This document shows positions 6,780 through 14,524 of a stretch of 14,524 bases of DNA, in pieces. Source of the DNA: UBA8515 sp036170795 (lineage in GTDB: Bacteria > Patescibacteriota > Minisyncoccia > Phycocordibacterales > UBA9973). Position 1 is the stretch's first letter, and every line of letters begins with the position of its first letter. The stretch covers positions 1 to 14,524 of the forward strand of contig JAVHPX010000028.1 in NCBI GenBank assembly GCA_036170795.1. Direction: 5' to 3'. The notes under the pieces were generated by a model. The model made no database searches. It was not told the origin of the DNA and saw only the letters and a program-made list of their open reading frames with translations. A program made the position numbers and the translations under genes.

Positions 6780-7628
6780 TTACGATAGCATTGTGGATAA
6801 GTATTGATGTATTTTGTGCCAAGTTTCTATATTGAGGTCTTCTGCTCTGGTTTTGGAATTTATTTTTAACTCCCCAAACATCATCTCTATGATAGATGGG
6901 GTAATCTGTTTATATGGTGCACAACTTACTTCTTCTAAATTTTTTCGTAACATTTTTCTTTTATGAGCAAATGCGGTTTTAATAATATTAAAGAAATATT
7001 TTTCAGAAATCTCAGAATTAAAATTCTTTTTAGATATATCTGTAATAGCTATAATAGCAGAATCTACTTTCGGTGAAGGAGAAAAGAAGCGTTTCCCTAT
7101 TTTCATAATATATTTTGGTGTGCCATAAGCTTTGACTGAGAGCGACAATATGCTCTCCTTCCCTTGATTATCTCTATTGTGGGCACGAGCTACGATACGA
7201 TCTGCGACCTCTTTTTGTACTAGAAGTACCATAGTTTTTGGTTGAGCAACTTCTGACAAGAATCTCTTAATAATTGCTCCTGTAATATTGTATGGGATAT
7301 TTGCAATCACTTTGTATTCTTTGTCTTTTAGTTCATATGTTTTTGGATCAAATGAAAGGATGTCCCCTTCTAATAATTTTAATTTCTTTTTTAAGATTTC
7401 ATTTTTAAATTTTTCTTGAAGAAATACGACGAGGTCGTGGTCTTTCTCTATAGCAATGATTTTCTTTCCATTTTCAAGTAGCTTACTAGTCAGAGCTCCT
7501 TTTCCTGGACCAATTTCAAGAATAATATCTTCCTCATTTATATTTCCAGATTGACACATCATCCGAAGAGCTTGTTCTGATTTCAGAAAGTTTTGCCCCA
7601 TTGATTTTTTTGCTTTGTGAACCATCAT
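6780..7628 (-). CDS. rsmA: 16S rRNA (adenine(1518)-N(6)/adenine(1519)-N(6))-dimethyltransferase
   Basis: A 282-aa protein of the usual length for RsmA/KsgA, which dimethylates two adjacent adenines in the 3'-terminal hairpin of 16S rRNA during small-subunit maturation, using S-adenosylmethionine. Seen: the N-terminal GQNFL (residues 11-15), the SAM-binding motif I EIGPGKGALTSKL (38-50), acidic IEKD (60-63), the catalytic motif IV NIPYNI (110-115, a mild variant of the usual NLPYNI) and FFSPSPKVDSA (181-191). The start is MMV; either of the two adjacent ATGs (7628 or 7625) could be used. It begins 24 bases after the uvrD stop, so the two are probably co-transcribed. No ribosome binding site is visible. 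It is a housekeeping gene sitting inside the exported-protein cluster. Confidence 0.97.
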   Translation of the reverse strand: MMVHKAKKSMGQNFLKSEQALRMMCQSGNINEEDIILEIGPGKGALTSKLLENGKKIIAIEKDHDLVVFLQEKFKNEILKKKLKLLEGDILSFDPKTYELKDKEYKVIANIPYNITGAIIKRFLSEVAQPKTMVLLVQKEVADRIVARAHNRDNQGKESILSLSVKAYGTPKYIMKIGKRFFSPSPKVDSAIIAITDISKKNFNSEISEKYFFNIIKTAFAHKRKMLRKNLEEVSCAPYKQITPSIIEMMFGELKINSKTRAEDLNIETWHKIHQYLSTMLS

Positions 7629-7652
7629 GATAATATTTTAATTGTGAAAAAT

Positions 7653-9620
7653 TTATAAATAAACTACTGTTCCTTGATTGGCTATTTTACCTTGCTCAAA
7701 TTGTATTAGATGTTCTGGTATATCGTAGATAAATTCACTTGGAGTATTTACTTGTTTTGTTCCAAATATAGTACGAAGTTGTGCATAAGATAAATATAAT
7801 TTGTGTTCTGCACGTGTAAGAGCGACATAGAAAAGTCTGCGTTCTTCTTCAGCATCTTCTTTTGTTTTGTTACCTGTTCTTGTGTGTGGAAAGAGATCTT
7901 GTTCGAGCCCTGTTATGAACACATATTTAAATTCAAGTCCTTTTGAAGCGTGGACTGTCATTAACCTAACCCCCTGCTTATTGATTGGTAAGTTTTCATT
8001 TTGTATTAAAGTGTCTTGATCACTCGAAAGAGAAGCATCTTCTAGTAATTTCTCAATACCTACTATTTGCTCAGTGGGTAGATTCCCCTGTGGTATAGAG
8101 TCATATTTTGTCGCGAGTGTTACTAACTCTTTGATATTTTCTAATTGCTCTTGTTCGTCACTTGTTCCTTTTGATAATTCTTCCTCAAGTCCACTTTTTT
8201 GTATGACATATTTTATAGATTCTGAAGGTTTGTGTTTGTCGGTATACTCCTTGATATCATCAAGTAGTTCATAGAATTTCTTTATTTTTATTTGCATAGA
8301 AGTTGGTAGACTTTCTATTTGTCCCGAGAATAATTTTGCTAATGTTACTTTACCTATACCACGTGTCGGAGTATTTATTATTCGTTTAATATCTGAGAGA
8401 CTTTCTTTGTTATAAGAAGCTTTTAAATATGACAATACATCTTTGATTTCTTTACGTTCAAAGAATTTTACACCGAGTACTTGATATGGAATTTGTTTTC
8501 CTAAGAGTGCTTCTTCTATTACTCGTGATTGAAAGTTAGCTCGGTATAAGACGGCAATATCTTTAGGAGAAATTTTATGTATTAGTGTAGCTATCGTTTC
8601 TGCGATATATAATGCCTCATTTATTTCATCATAAGCTTCATGTACACTGATAGTATCGCCTACATCATTTTGAGTGAATAATGTTTTTGTTACACGATAC
8701 ATATTTTTTTCTATAACTGCATTTGCTGCTTCAATAATATTTTTTGTTGAGCGATAATTTTGTTCAAGCAAGATTACTTTTGTATTAGGATAATCTTTCT
8801 CAAAATGAAGCATATTTTTAATGTTTGCTCCACGCCAACTATAAATATTTTGATCAGTATCACCAACGACACAGATATTACTATTACTACTTACCAATAG
8901 TTTGGTTAATTCATACTGTACTTCATTTGTGTCTTGATATTCATCGATATGTATATATTTCCATTTTTCTTGATACTTGATTTTGATTTCAGGATATTTT
9001 TTTAATATTAATACTGTTTCTAGGAGTAAATCATCGAAGTCAAGAGCTTTTTCTTTTTTTAATGCTTGTTCATAATCACGCCATAATACTGCCACAATAC
9101 TTCCAAAAGCACTTGTGACATTCTGGCCATAAGTATCACAAGTGATGAAATCACCTTTTGATTTTGAAATAATACTTTTTATTTTGCGAGGTTCGTATTG
9201 CTTTGGATCGATATCTCTCAATTTCATTGCATCTTTTATAATAACGAGCGCATCGTGTTCATCGGCTATAGAAAAATGCTTAGTTAAACCAATTAGATGT
9301 GCATTTTCTTTTATAATATATACTCCAAGAGCATGAAATGTAGAAATAAATGGTGGCGTCTCTATTTTATTGGGTTTATTACCATGTATTGCTTGACTAA
9401 GCAATGAATGTACCCGATCGCGCATTTCTTTGGCTGCTTTGTTTGTAAAAGTTACAGCAAGTATTGAAGAAGGATCTATCCCTTGATGAATGAGATGGAT
9501 AATACGGTGAGTTATCGTTTTAGTTTTACCCGCTCCTGCTCCCGCTACAATTAAAAGAGGTCCGTCTATATAAAGTACAGCCTCTTTTTGTTTATCATTT
9601 AAAGACTTTAGATATTCCAT
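7653..9620 (-). CDS. UvrD/PcrA/Rep-type superfamily 1A DNA helicase
   Basis: A 655-aa ATP-dependent 3'-5' DNA helicase of the UvrD/PcrA/Rep group, acting in repair or replication restart. All core motifs are intact: Q-motif region LNDKQKEAV (7-15), Walker A AGAGAGKT (26-33), Ia VTFTNKAAKEM (56-66), FDDLLL (195-200), Walker B IDEYQDT (225-231), III GDTDQNIYSWRGA (253-265), IV QNYRST (287-292), V TVHASKGLEF (555-564) and VI RRLFYVALTRAE (594-605). It is shorter than E. coli UvrD (720 aa) and close to Rep in length; the C-terminal tail is short, so the extended region that contacts RNA polymerase or UvrB in UvrD/PcrA appears reduced. The choice between UvrD, PcrA and Rep cannot be settled here. 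Its extended -10 lies only 8 bases before the ATG. It is followed closely by rsmA. Confidence 0.96.
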   Translation of the reverse strand: MEYLKSLNDKQKEAVLYIDGPLLIVAGAGAGKTKTITHRIIHLIHQGIDPSSILAVTFTNKAAKEMRDRVHSLLSQAIHGNKPNKIETPPFISTFHALGVYIIKENAHLIGLTKHFSIADEHDALVIIKDAMKLRDIDPKQYEPRKIKSIISKSKGDFITCDTYGQNVTSAFGSIVAVLWRDYEQALKKEKALDFDDLLLETVLILKKYPEIKIKYQEKWKYIHIDEYQDTNEVQYELTKLLVSSNSNICVVGDTDQNIYSWRGANIKNMLHFEKDYPNTKVILLEQNYRSTKNIIEAANAVIEKNMYRVTKTLFTQNDVGDTISVHEAYDEINEALYIAETIATLIHKISPKDIAVLYRANFQSRVIEEALLGKQIPYQVLGVKFFERKEIKDVLSYLKASYNKESLSDIKRIINTPTRGIGKVTLAKLFSGQIESLPTSMQIKIKKFYELLDDIKEYTDKHKPSESIKYVIQKSGLEEELSKGTSDEQEQLENIKELVTLATKYDSIPQGNLPTEQIVGIEKLLEDASLSSDQDTLIQNENLPINKQGVRLMTVHASKGLEFKYVFITGLEQDLFPHTRTGNKTKEDAEEERRLFYVALTRAEHKLYLSYAQLRTIFGTKQVNTPSEFIYDIPEHLIQFEQGKIANQGTVVYL

Positions 9621-9628
9621 AGAGCTTT

Positions 9629-9637
9629 AGTATAGCA
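9629..9637 (-). promoter_or_regulatory. Extended -10 promoter element of the helicase gene
   Basis: The minus strand reads TGCTATACT (TGn plus TATACT). Only 8 bases separate the hexamer from the ATG at 9620, so transcription would begin at or within a base or two of the start codon, a leaderless mRNA. No -35 is apparent. Confidence 0.6.
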
Positions 9638-9657
9638 TTTTCTATGATATGGTTTAT

Positions 9658-9963
9658 TTATTTTTTCTCATCAAGTATTTCTGTGCTTTCTTCTTTTAAA
9701 CTTTCTGCTTCTTCTTTTACTATTTGGTTTATATCTGGAACTTTTTCAGCAAGGAATGTGATTATTGTTTCTCCATCTGGATTTCCTTCAATTATCTTTT
9801 CAAAAGTATTTTTGTCTTCCTCTTTCATAACTTCAAGAGCACGAAGTATAACTTCTTGGTACACGATAGCCCCGAGCTTTTCCATAGCTTCTTTTTGTTT
9901 TTCGATTGGTAATTTATCAATACCTAAGATTGTTATTATATTTTTATTTATTGTTTCAAACAT
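9658..9963 (-). CDS. Small acidic helical protein, DUF5663-like
   Basis: A 101-aa protein from ATG at 9963, beginning MFETINKNIITILGID. It is predicted all-helical and rich in Glu/Lys, with no signal peptide or membrane segment. The layout (LPIEKQKEAMEKLGAIVYQE, VILRALEVM, a GNPDGETIITFLAEKVPD segment and an acidic tail) resembles the Patescibacteria-specific family I recall as DUF5663, whose function is unknown; this match is from memory. An ATG at 10095 is in frame, but using it would overlap the end of the upstream gene by 83 bases in another frame and add a hydrophobic stretch not typical of the family, so 9963 is preferred. The gene lies between the 22-aa-repeat protein (49 bases upstream) and the helicase (37 bases downstream). 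Confidence 0.75.
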   Translation of the reverse strand: MFETINKNIITILGIDKLPIEKQKEAMEKLGAIVYQEVILRALEVMKEEDKNTFEKIIEGNPDGETIITFLAEKVPDINQIVKEEAESLKEESTEILDEKK

Positions 9964-10012
9964 ATTTAAAATAATTAAACTATCAATAATAATTTGGACA
10001 AATATTGTCTTG

Positions 10013-13000
10013 CTAATGGAATATTCTAGTTGATATATTAATTCTTCCAATAAGGATATTTGCTGCTCTTGAAGCAAGTCGCATATTTGGACCATAATAA
10101 TTACCAGTTGAATGGTAACTATTATTTGTCGGTAGAATAGTGCCAGTTCTCATATTGTTGCTTACGGGTATTCTTTCTGATTGTATAACCATACCATCAG
10201 AATGATCTCTATAACTAGTAAAGTCTATATCTTTTTTGGTTGCAAATAATGTACCATTGTTGGTTTCATAAACTCTTCTTGTTATTCTCCTTATGTAGCT
10301 TTCTATATTTTCTTCACCATTATTTGTAATAAGAGGCATTTCATTGCCAAGGGCTATATCTTTCTCTGATAAGATTTTCTTATATATTTTTGCAAGTTGA
10401 AGCAATTTGTCTTTATGAGAAAATGTATAATTAAATGTTGAGGTGCCATTTGAATCAACTATTTGATTTTTAATGATAATCCCCCTCTTTATTAGTGCAT
10501 CTATATCAGTTTGAGGAATATTTATAATTTTATCACCACTAATTTCTTTAACATCACTAAAATCAAAGAAATATTTTGCCGGAATCTTATTTATAATATT
10601 CCATTCTTTCATTTTACGGAATTCGTAGACGTCTATAAATTCTGTGTTTTTGTCTAAAGTAGGATCGTATCTGGTAACTTGTTTGGCTTGACCAAAAAGT
10701 TCTTGAAGTTCGTGTTCTTTATTATATTCATTATATGAATCAAATTTGATATTTCTTTTTTCAAAACTATAATCGATAGCTTTATTTAAATTCTTGTATT
10801 CAATACCATCAATAGTTTTACCTAATGGTTTTTCTATAATGACATTATGTCTGCCAATTGCTTTACGTACATCACTAGCTGTCTCTAGATATCTCGGATC
10901 TTCTTTTACATTTTCTATATTTATTGGATTGGGAGCTCTTCCTGTTTCAGTAACTCCTCCTGTTCTTATTTCATTAGAAGCAGACCCTGTAGTATTTATA
11001 GGTACATTAGGTTGTTCAATCACTTCCCCAGGAACTTTCTGATTATTCAAAAGTTCATCTGTTGGTTTAACATTAGGTTGTTCAATCACTTCCCCAGGAA
11101 CTTTCTGATTATTCAAAAGTTCATNNNNNNNNNNNNNNNNNNNNNNNNNNNNNNNNNNNNNNNNNNNNNNNNNNNNNNNNNNNNNNNNNNNNNNNNNNNN
11201 NNNNNNNNNNNNNNNNNNNNNNNNTATTCAAAAGTTCATCTGTTGGTTTAACATTAGGTTGTTCAATCACTTCCCCAGGTGTTACTATGTGTTTTATCTG
11301 GGGTACAATAGGAGTTTTAACTGTGTTATTAATATGTTCATTTATTTTTGATACATCAAAAATAGGTTTCGGTCTTTCTAAGGATTTAATATATTCTAAG
11401 TCTATTTTAAGTTTTGGATTTACTGGGGCAACTACGTTTATGCTTGCTTCTAAATTATTTTGACCATAATACCAATCACGAATTTCTAATCCTAATAATG
11501 AGAATCCAGCTCCTACAGCGATCCCTCTTTTTGTTTCTTTTAGTTTATAGTCTGCTTGTTTTTTGCCAAATTTAATTTTATTATTGGAAACTATTTGATC
11601 TAATATTCTGTTGCGTTGTTCCATCTGTTCTTTTATCCAATCACGCATCTCTATTTGTTTTGTACCCAATACTTTGCCTTGATTATCAAGATAATCTATG
11701 GTAATTTTCTCATCAGGAATTTTATTTAAATCAAATGCGTTCATTTGTACTTGTACAGACGCTTCACTTAGACATTTAAGCATTGCATACCCTGTACCTA
11801 TTGGGTTTTCTTTTCCATAATTTATTAAACCATCCCTATGTTTATCTTTTATGTAGTCTACTCTTTTAGAAAGTTCTGATATGATTCTCATTTTTTCTAT
11901 ATTATCTTGAGTACTTTCCAATTTGCTTATTAAATTATTCAATCTTTGTGTTTGACTATCTGCGTCTATAAAAGCAGCCACTTCTTTTGTGTTTACTTCA
12001 AATCCGCTTAGTAATTTTCCAGCTGTACCCAGGGCACCTAGATTGGCATTTTTATCACCATATAAACCATTTTTACCAGCTTCTCTTCTTTCTAGAAAAC
12101 TTTCCTCCTTGCGTCCTTCACTGAATGCTTTATCTATTTTATCGCTAGCTTTTATTCTAGAACGAATTCCTCCAATTGCTCCTGCTACAAATGGTGCTGC
12201 GAATAGACCTATACCATAAGTGAGCCCTTTTCTTGAAAGGATTCCACCGGTTATATATAAGCCACGCCAAATATTCTCATTGTTGACTAACCTTTTCCAA
12301 GAAGCTTCATTTTGAATTCTATCTAATTCTGCCAATGAATCAGGGTTTGTATAATTGAGTTGAAGCATTGCAATTTTAAAATCAACAACGTTTGTCTCAT
12401 TCATAGCTTTTACTGTTGCTTCATCTTTTGTAGTATTTTTATTTTCGTATTGTTTTGCTTTGATATCTATTAGCGTTTTTCTGAGTTGTTCATATTTATT
12501 TCTGCTATTATTAAAATTTTCGTAATTCTTTTTATTAAAAATTGCTTCGTCGATACTATTTGCCGCTTTTTCATTCTTCCATTCATCTGGCATACGAGCA
12601 TATTCATTGGCAGCTTCGTTGTATTCTTTGGTAATTTTCTGCTCTTCATCTGTTAAGTTTTTATCTATAGACGTAAATTCTATAACTGCTTTCCCGTCTT
12701 TCTCAGTAATATTTAAATTTATATCAGTTATATTTTTAACAATATTTTTAAATGTTTCCATGTCGGGTTTCATTTTACCCTCTCTTACTTCTTTAAGAGC
12801 GTCTTTCTCTTCTTTACTAATATAGAAAGACTTACCAATTTTCCTAAAAACTTTTAGAGAAAAAGATTTTGGATTAAAATTATTTAATTTCCATGATATT
12901 TTATTTTTTTCAGTAAAACGTTTTTCAGCTATTTCTTTAACTTGAGAAAGAATGCTTTGAGAAGCTTGTTCAAGAGCTAATATTTTTCCACCATATGAAA

Positions 13001-13328
13001 GTGTTGCCCATTCTGGTATTGCCTTAAGCTCATCTTCATTTAAATTTATTCCTTTTAGTCTTTTATTTATATTTTCTTCCTGAGTTTCTTTTTCTTTTTT
13101 ATCAAATGTTGCTTTAATATTTGCTTTAGTCTCCTCTATTATTTTTGTACTTCCAAGACCTCTACTTTTCTGTATGTCGTTTATTTGGTCTGGGGAAGCA
13201 TTTATATCTAAAAGATGTTGTAAAAGTAGTTCTTCTTTTGCTTCTAGTTCTTTTATTTTTATTTCCTCTTCATTTATAGCTACATCCGTATCTATTTTAG
13301 TTTTTGGAAGAGTATCGTAATTTGTCAT
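10013..13328 (-). CDS. Very large membrane-associated protein with 22-residue tandem repeats (at least 1066 aa)
   Basis: One gene broken by a gap inside a tandem repeat. Joining at the shared 15 bases (TATTCAAAAGTTCAT) leaves 3201 bp, exactly 1067 codons to TAG at 10015-10013; each missing unit would add 22 residues. Residues 1-350 are charged and coiled-coil-rich. Residues about 355-388 are a Gly/Ala-rich hydrophobic stretch (GLTYGIGLFAAPFVAGAIGG), likely membrane-inserting, and 601-617 is a shorter one (GIAVGAGFSLLGLEI). From about residue 684 come repeats of PGEVIEQPNVKPTDELLNNQ plus KV, then a unique tail of about 320 residues that I do not recognise. There is no N-terminal signal peptide. 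The start is one base after the stop of the coiled-coil gene, indicating translational coupling. A structural or surface-apparatus role is an inference. The apparent separate ORFs 11121-13328 and 10013-11116 are halves of it. Confidence 0.85.
11004..11124. repeat. 66-bp (22-aa) tandem repeat, left of gap 2
   Basis: A complete 66-bp unit at 11004-11069 is followed by the first 55 bases of a second unit at 11070-11124, then Ns. The two copies are identical over the 55 compared bases. The unit is a multiple of three, so copy-number change keeps the frame. Confidence 0.95.
11125..11224. other. Assembly gap 2 (100 N) inside a tandem repeat
   Basis: A run of exactly 100 N. Both flanks end 55 bases into repeat sequence, as expected when a k=55 assembly graph cannot traverse a 66-bp tandem repeat. 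The true number of repeat units in the gap is unknown and may be zero beyond the overlap. Confidence 0.95.
11225..11279. repeat. 66-bp (22-aa) tandem repeat, right of gap 2
   Basis: The last 26 bases of a unit (11225-11250) are followed by the first 29 bases of another (11251-11279) before the sequence becomes unique. Together with the left side at least two complete units and one partial one exist. Confidence 0.93.
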
Positions 13329-13329
13329 A

Positions 13330-14334
13330 TTACTGGTTGTTTAGATTACTAAATTCTTTTTCGACCTTATCTTTATACTCTTCTGTAGCCTTAAAATATA
13401 TTTTCTCTGCTATATTTAATCCTTTTATATCATCTTCTATTATTTTACCATTGGGGTCTAATATCTTATATACAACTTGAGGATAGTCGATGTCAGTATT
13501 TTTTCTGTTTGTTACCTGCTTATTCTTTTTTATGACTTGGATAAATCCAAATAGATTAAAACGAACAAAATTTTCATCTTGATTATTGTTAAGATGTCTA
13601 GGATCATCAAATTTCCTTTCGTAATTATCAGGATCTGTTATATGACGTAGATCTATACGGTTATTTTTGTCTTTTAAGAATTTTAATAAGCTTTCATTTC
13701 TAATTTTACTAACTATAAAATAATTAAATGGTTTAGCTTTTCTGTCAGCTTCTAATTCTTCTATTAATGCTTCTTCCATTTTTTTACCATTATCCATTAT
13801 CAAAGAATAAAGATATTTTCTGGATTTGTCTTTTTTGGGAAGGTTGTTTAGTTGTTCTGTTAACCTTTGAGATTCCAATGCGTAGATTTTACTTTTTTCT
13901 ATCTGTTTAATTTCTTTTGGGGGTATTTCTTCTTCTACTAGTTGTGCTCTGTGTGCTATAAGTTTGATTATATTTGCTTCCCTCTCTTTTCGTTCATTGA
14001 TTGAAGCTCTTAGCTCGATTAAAGTTTTATTTATTTCTTCTTGTTTTTCCTCTATCAATTTTCTTTTTAAATCTTCGCTTTCCGTTTTTTTTGATTCTTT
14101 ATTAGAGTTTATATCTTTTTGTATTTCTTCTTTATTAAATCCTGAATTTACTTCTTGCTCATTAGTTTTATCATTTGCCATAGTAAGATCTATTATTTTC
14201 TGAGTGTTCTCTTTTTGTGCATTTAAAATACGATCAAAATCTTCTTGAAGTTTCTGTTCTTTATTTTCAAGATCTATTACTTCTTTACTTTTGATTTGTT
14301 GCGGATTTATTTTTTGTGGGTTGTCTAGAGGCAT
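13330..14334 (-). CDS. Coiled-coil-rich cytoplasmic protein of unknown function
   Basis: A 334-aa protein, very rich in Lys, Glu, Gln and Asn. Residues about 15-170 are predicted long helices with heptad-like spacing (SKEVIDLENKEQKLQEDFDR and onward). Residues about 175-334 are a more globular, mixed alpha/beta region (KPFNYFIVSKIRNESLLKFL, FVRFNLFGFIQVIKKN). There is no signal peptide or membrane segment. I do not recognise the family. It is the first gene after a good promoter, and its TAA stop is one base from the ATG of the 22-aa-repeat protein, so the two are a coupled pair and likely partners; that is an inference from context. The start was chosen at the ATG after the promoter, where the frame opens; no Shine-Dalgarno sequence is present. 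Confidence 0.82.
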   Translation of the reverse strand: MPLDNPQKINPQQIKSKEVIDLENKEQKLQEDFDRILNAQKENTQKIIDLTMANDKTNEQEVNSGFNKEEIQKDINSNKESKKTESEDLKRKLIEEKQEEINKTLIELRASINERKEREANIIKLIAHRAQLVEEEIPPKEIKQIEKSKIYALESQRLTEQLNNLPKKDKSRKYLYSLIMDNGKKMEEALIEELEADRKAKPFNYFIVSKIRNESLLKFLKDKNNRIDLRHITDPDNYERKFDDPRHLNNNQDENFVRFNLFGFIQVIKKNKQVTNRKNTDIDYPQVVYKILDPNGKIIEDDIKGLNIAEKIYFKATEEYKDKVEKEFSNLNNQ

Positions 14335-14360
14335 GATTTTTAAAAGTTATATTAATATAG

Positions 14361-14388
14361 ATTATACCATCTTTTAATAAAAAGGCAA
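14361..14388 (-). promoter_or_regulatory. Sigma-70-type promoter of the coiled-coil/22-aa-repeat gene pair
   Basis: On the minus strand: -35 TTGCCT at 14388-14383, a 16-base spacer, and -10 TATAAT at 14366-14361, with an extended TGG at 14369-14367. Twenty-six bases lie between the -10 and the ATG at 14334, so the leader is about 19 nt. It is the most complete promoter in the window. Confidence 0.7.
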
Positions 14389-14492
14389 GTGTATATAATT
14401 GTGTAGTGATCAAGATTAGAACTTAAAGTTAGTATACATGATATATACTCTATTATTTATTATACTACATAATAAAAAAAGTAATAAAAAAA

Positions 14493-14513
14493 CTCTGGAG
14501 TATTACTCCAGAG
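14493..14513. terminator. Bidirectional intrinsic terminator
   Basis: CTCTGGAG and CTCCAGAG form an 8-bp perfect stem around a 5-base loop (TATTA), extendable to 10 bp. On the plus strand it is followed by CATATTTTTTTT; on the minus strand by TTTTTTTATTAC. It is placed to end a gene beyond the right edge reading leftward, or to separate two transcription units. The 100 bases between it and the promoter at 14361-14388 are AT-rich with no gene. Confidence 0.85.
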
Positions 14514-14524
14514 CATATTTTTTT

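Noticed and set aside
9964..10095. The longer start (ATG at 10095) for the DUF5663-like protein
   Set aside because: It would overlap the end of the 22-aa-repeat gene by 83 bases in another frame and add a hydrophobic stretch not typical of the family; ATG at 9963 fits better.
11004..11279. A CRISPR array or other spaced repeat
   Set aside because: The units are head-to-tail with no spacers, have a 66-bp period, and lie in frame inside a coding sequence.
14431..14449. AGTATA...TATACT inverted repeat as an operator or promoter
   Set aside because: Only a 6-bp AT stem in very AT-rich sequence, with no gene start close enough to support it.

Overview
The window looks like part of a chromosome from an AT-rich, small-genome bacterium, most likely of the Candidate Phyla Radiation (Patescibacteria, Parcubacteria-like). 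The reasons are G+C of about one third judged by eye, no visible Shine-Dalgarno sites, standard-code genes ending in TAA or TAG, and several exported or membrane protein families that I recall from Parcubacteria gene clusters. No rRNA or tRNA gene was found, so the placement is an inference.

All convincing genes lie on the minus strand and read from right to left. From the right edge: a bidirectional hairpin terminator (14493-14513), a clear promoter, a 334-aa coiled-coil protein (13330-14334), then a very large membrane-associated protein carrying a 22-residue tandem repeat (10013-13328, split by an assembly gap). Next come a small helical acidic protein (9658-9963), a UvrD/PcrA-type helicase (7653-9620) and the 16S rRNA dimethyltransferase RsmA (6780-7628). 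Four exported or membrane-anchored proteins follow: an EF-hand-like protein (5845-6735), a 902-aa secreted cysteine-containing protein (2951-5814, split by a second gap), a single-TM protein with an Asn/Ser/Gly-rich stalk (1971-2939), and, after an insertion, the start of a probable VirB6/TrbL-like membrane protein that runs off the left edge (1-863).

Both 100-N runs are scaffolding gaps and neither marks a gene end. The first is flanked by the same 55 bp on both sides; collapsing them joins two apparent ORFs into one frame of exactly 903 codons. The second lies in a 66-bp (22-aa) tandem repeat; joining at the 15-bp overlap gives one frame of 1067 codons, plus 22 for each missing repeat unit. 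Both pairs of apparent genes should be treated as single genes.

The most interesting biology is the cluster as a whole, which could be a cell-surface or type IV secretion-like apparatus. A Bro-N (phage antirepressor-like) gene at 910-1755 interrupts it. On the far side of that gene lies a 51-bp near-identical copy of the signal-peptide-coding start of the left-edge gene, left as a 27-codon remnant, so a paralogue seems to have been destroyed or rearranged there. Several genes have an extended -10 promoter element (TGnTATAnT) only 8-15 bases before the start codon, which suggests leaderless or nearly leaderless mRNAs.
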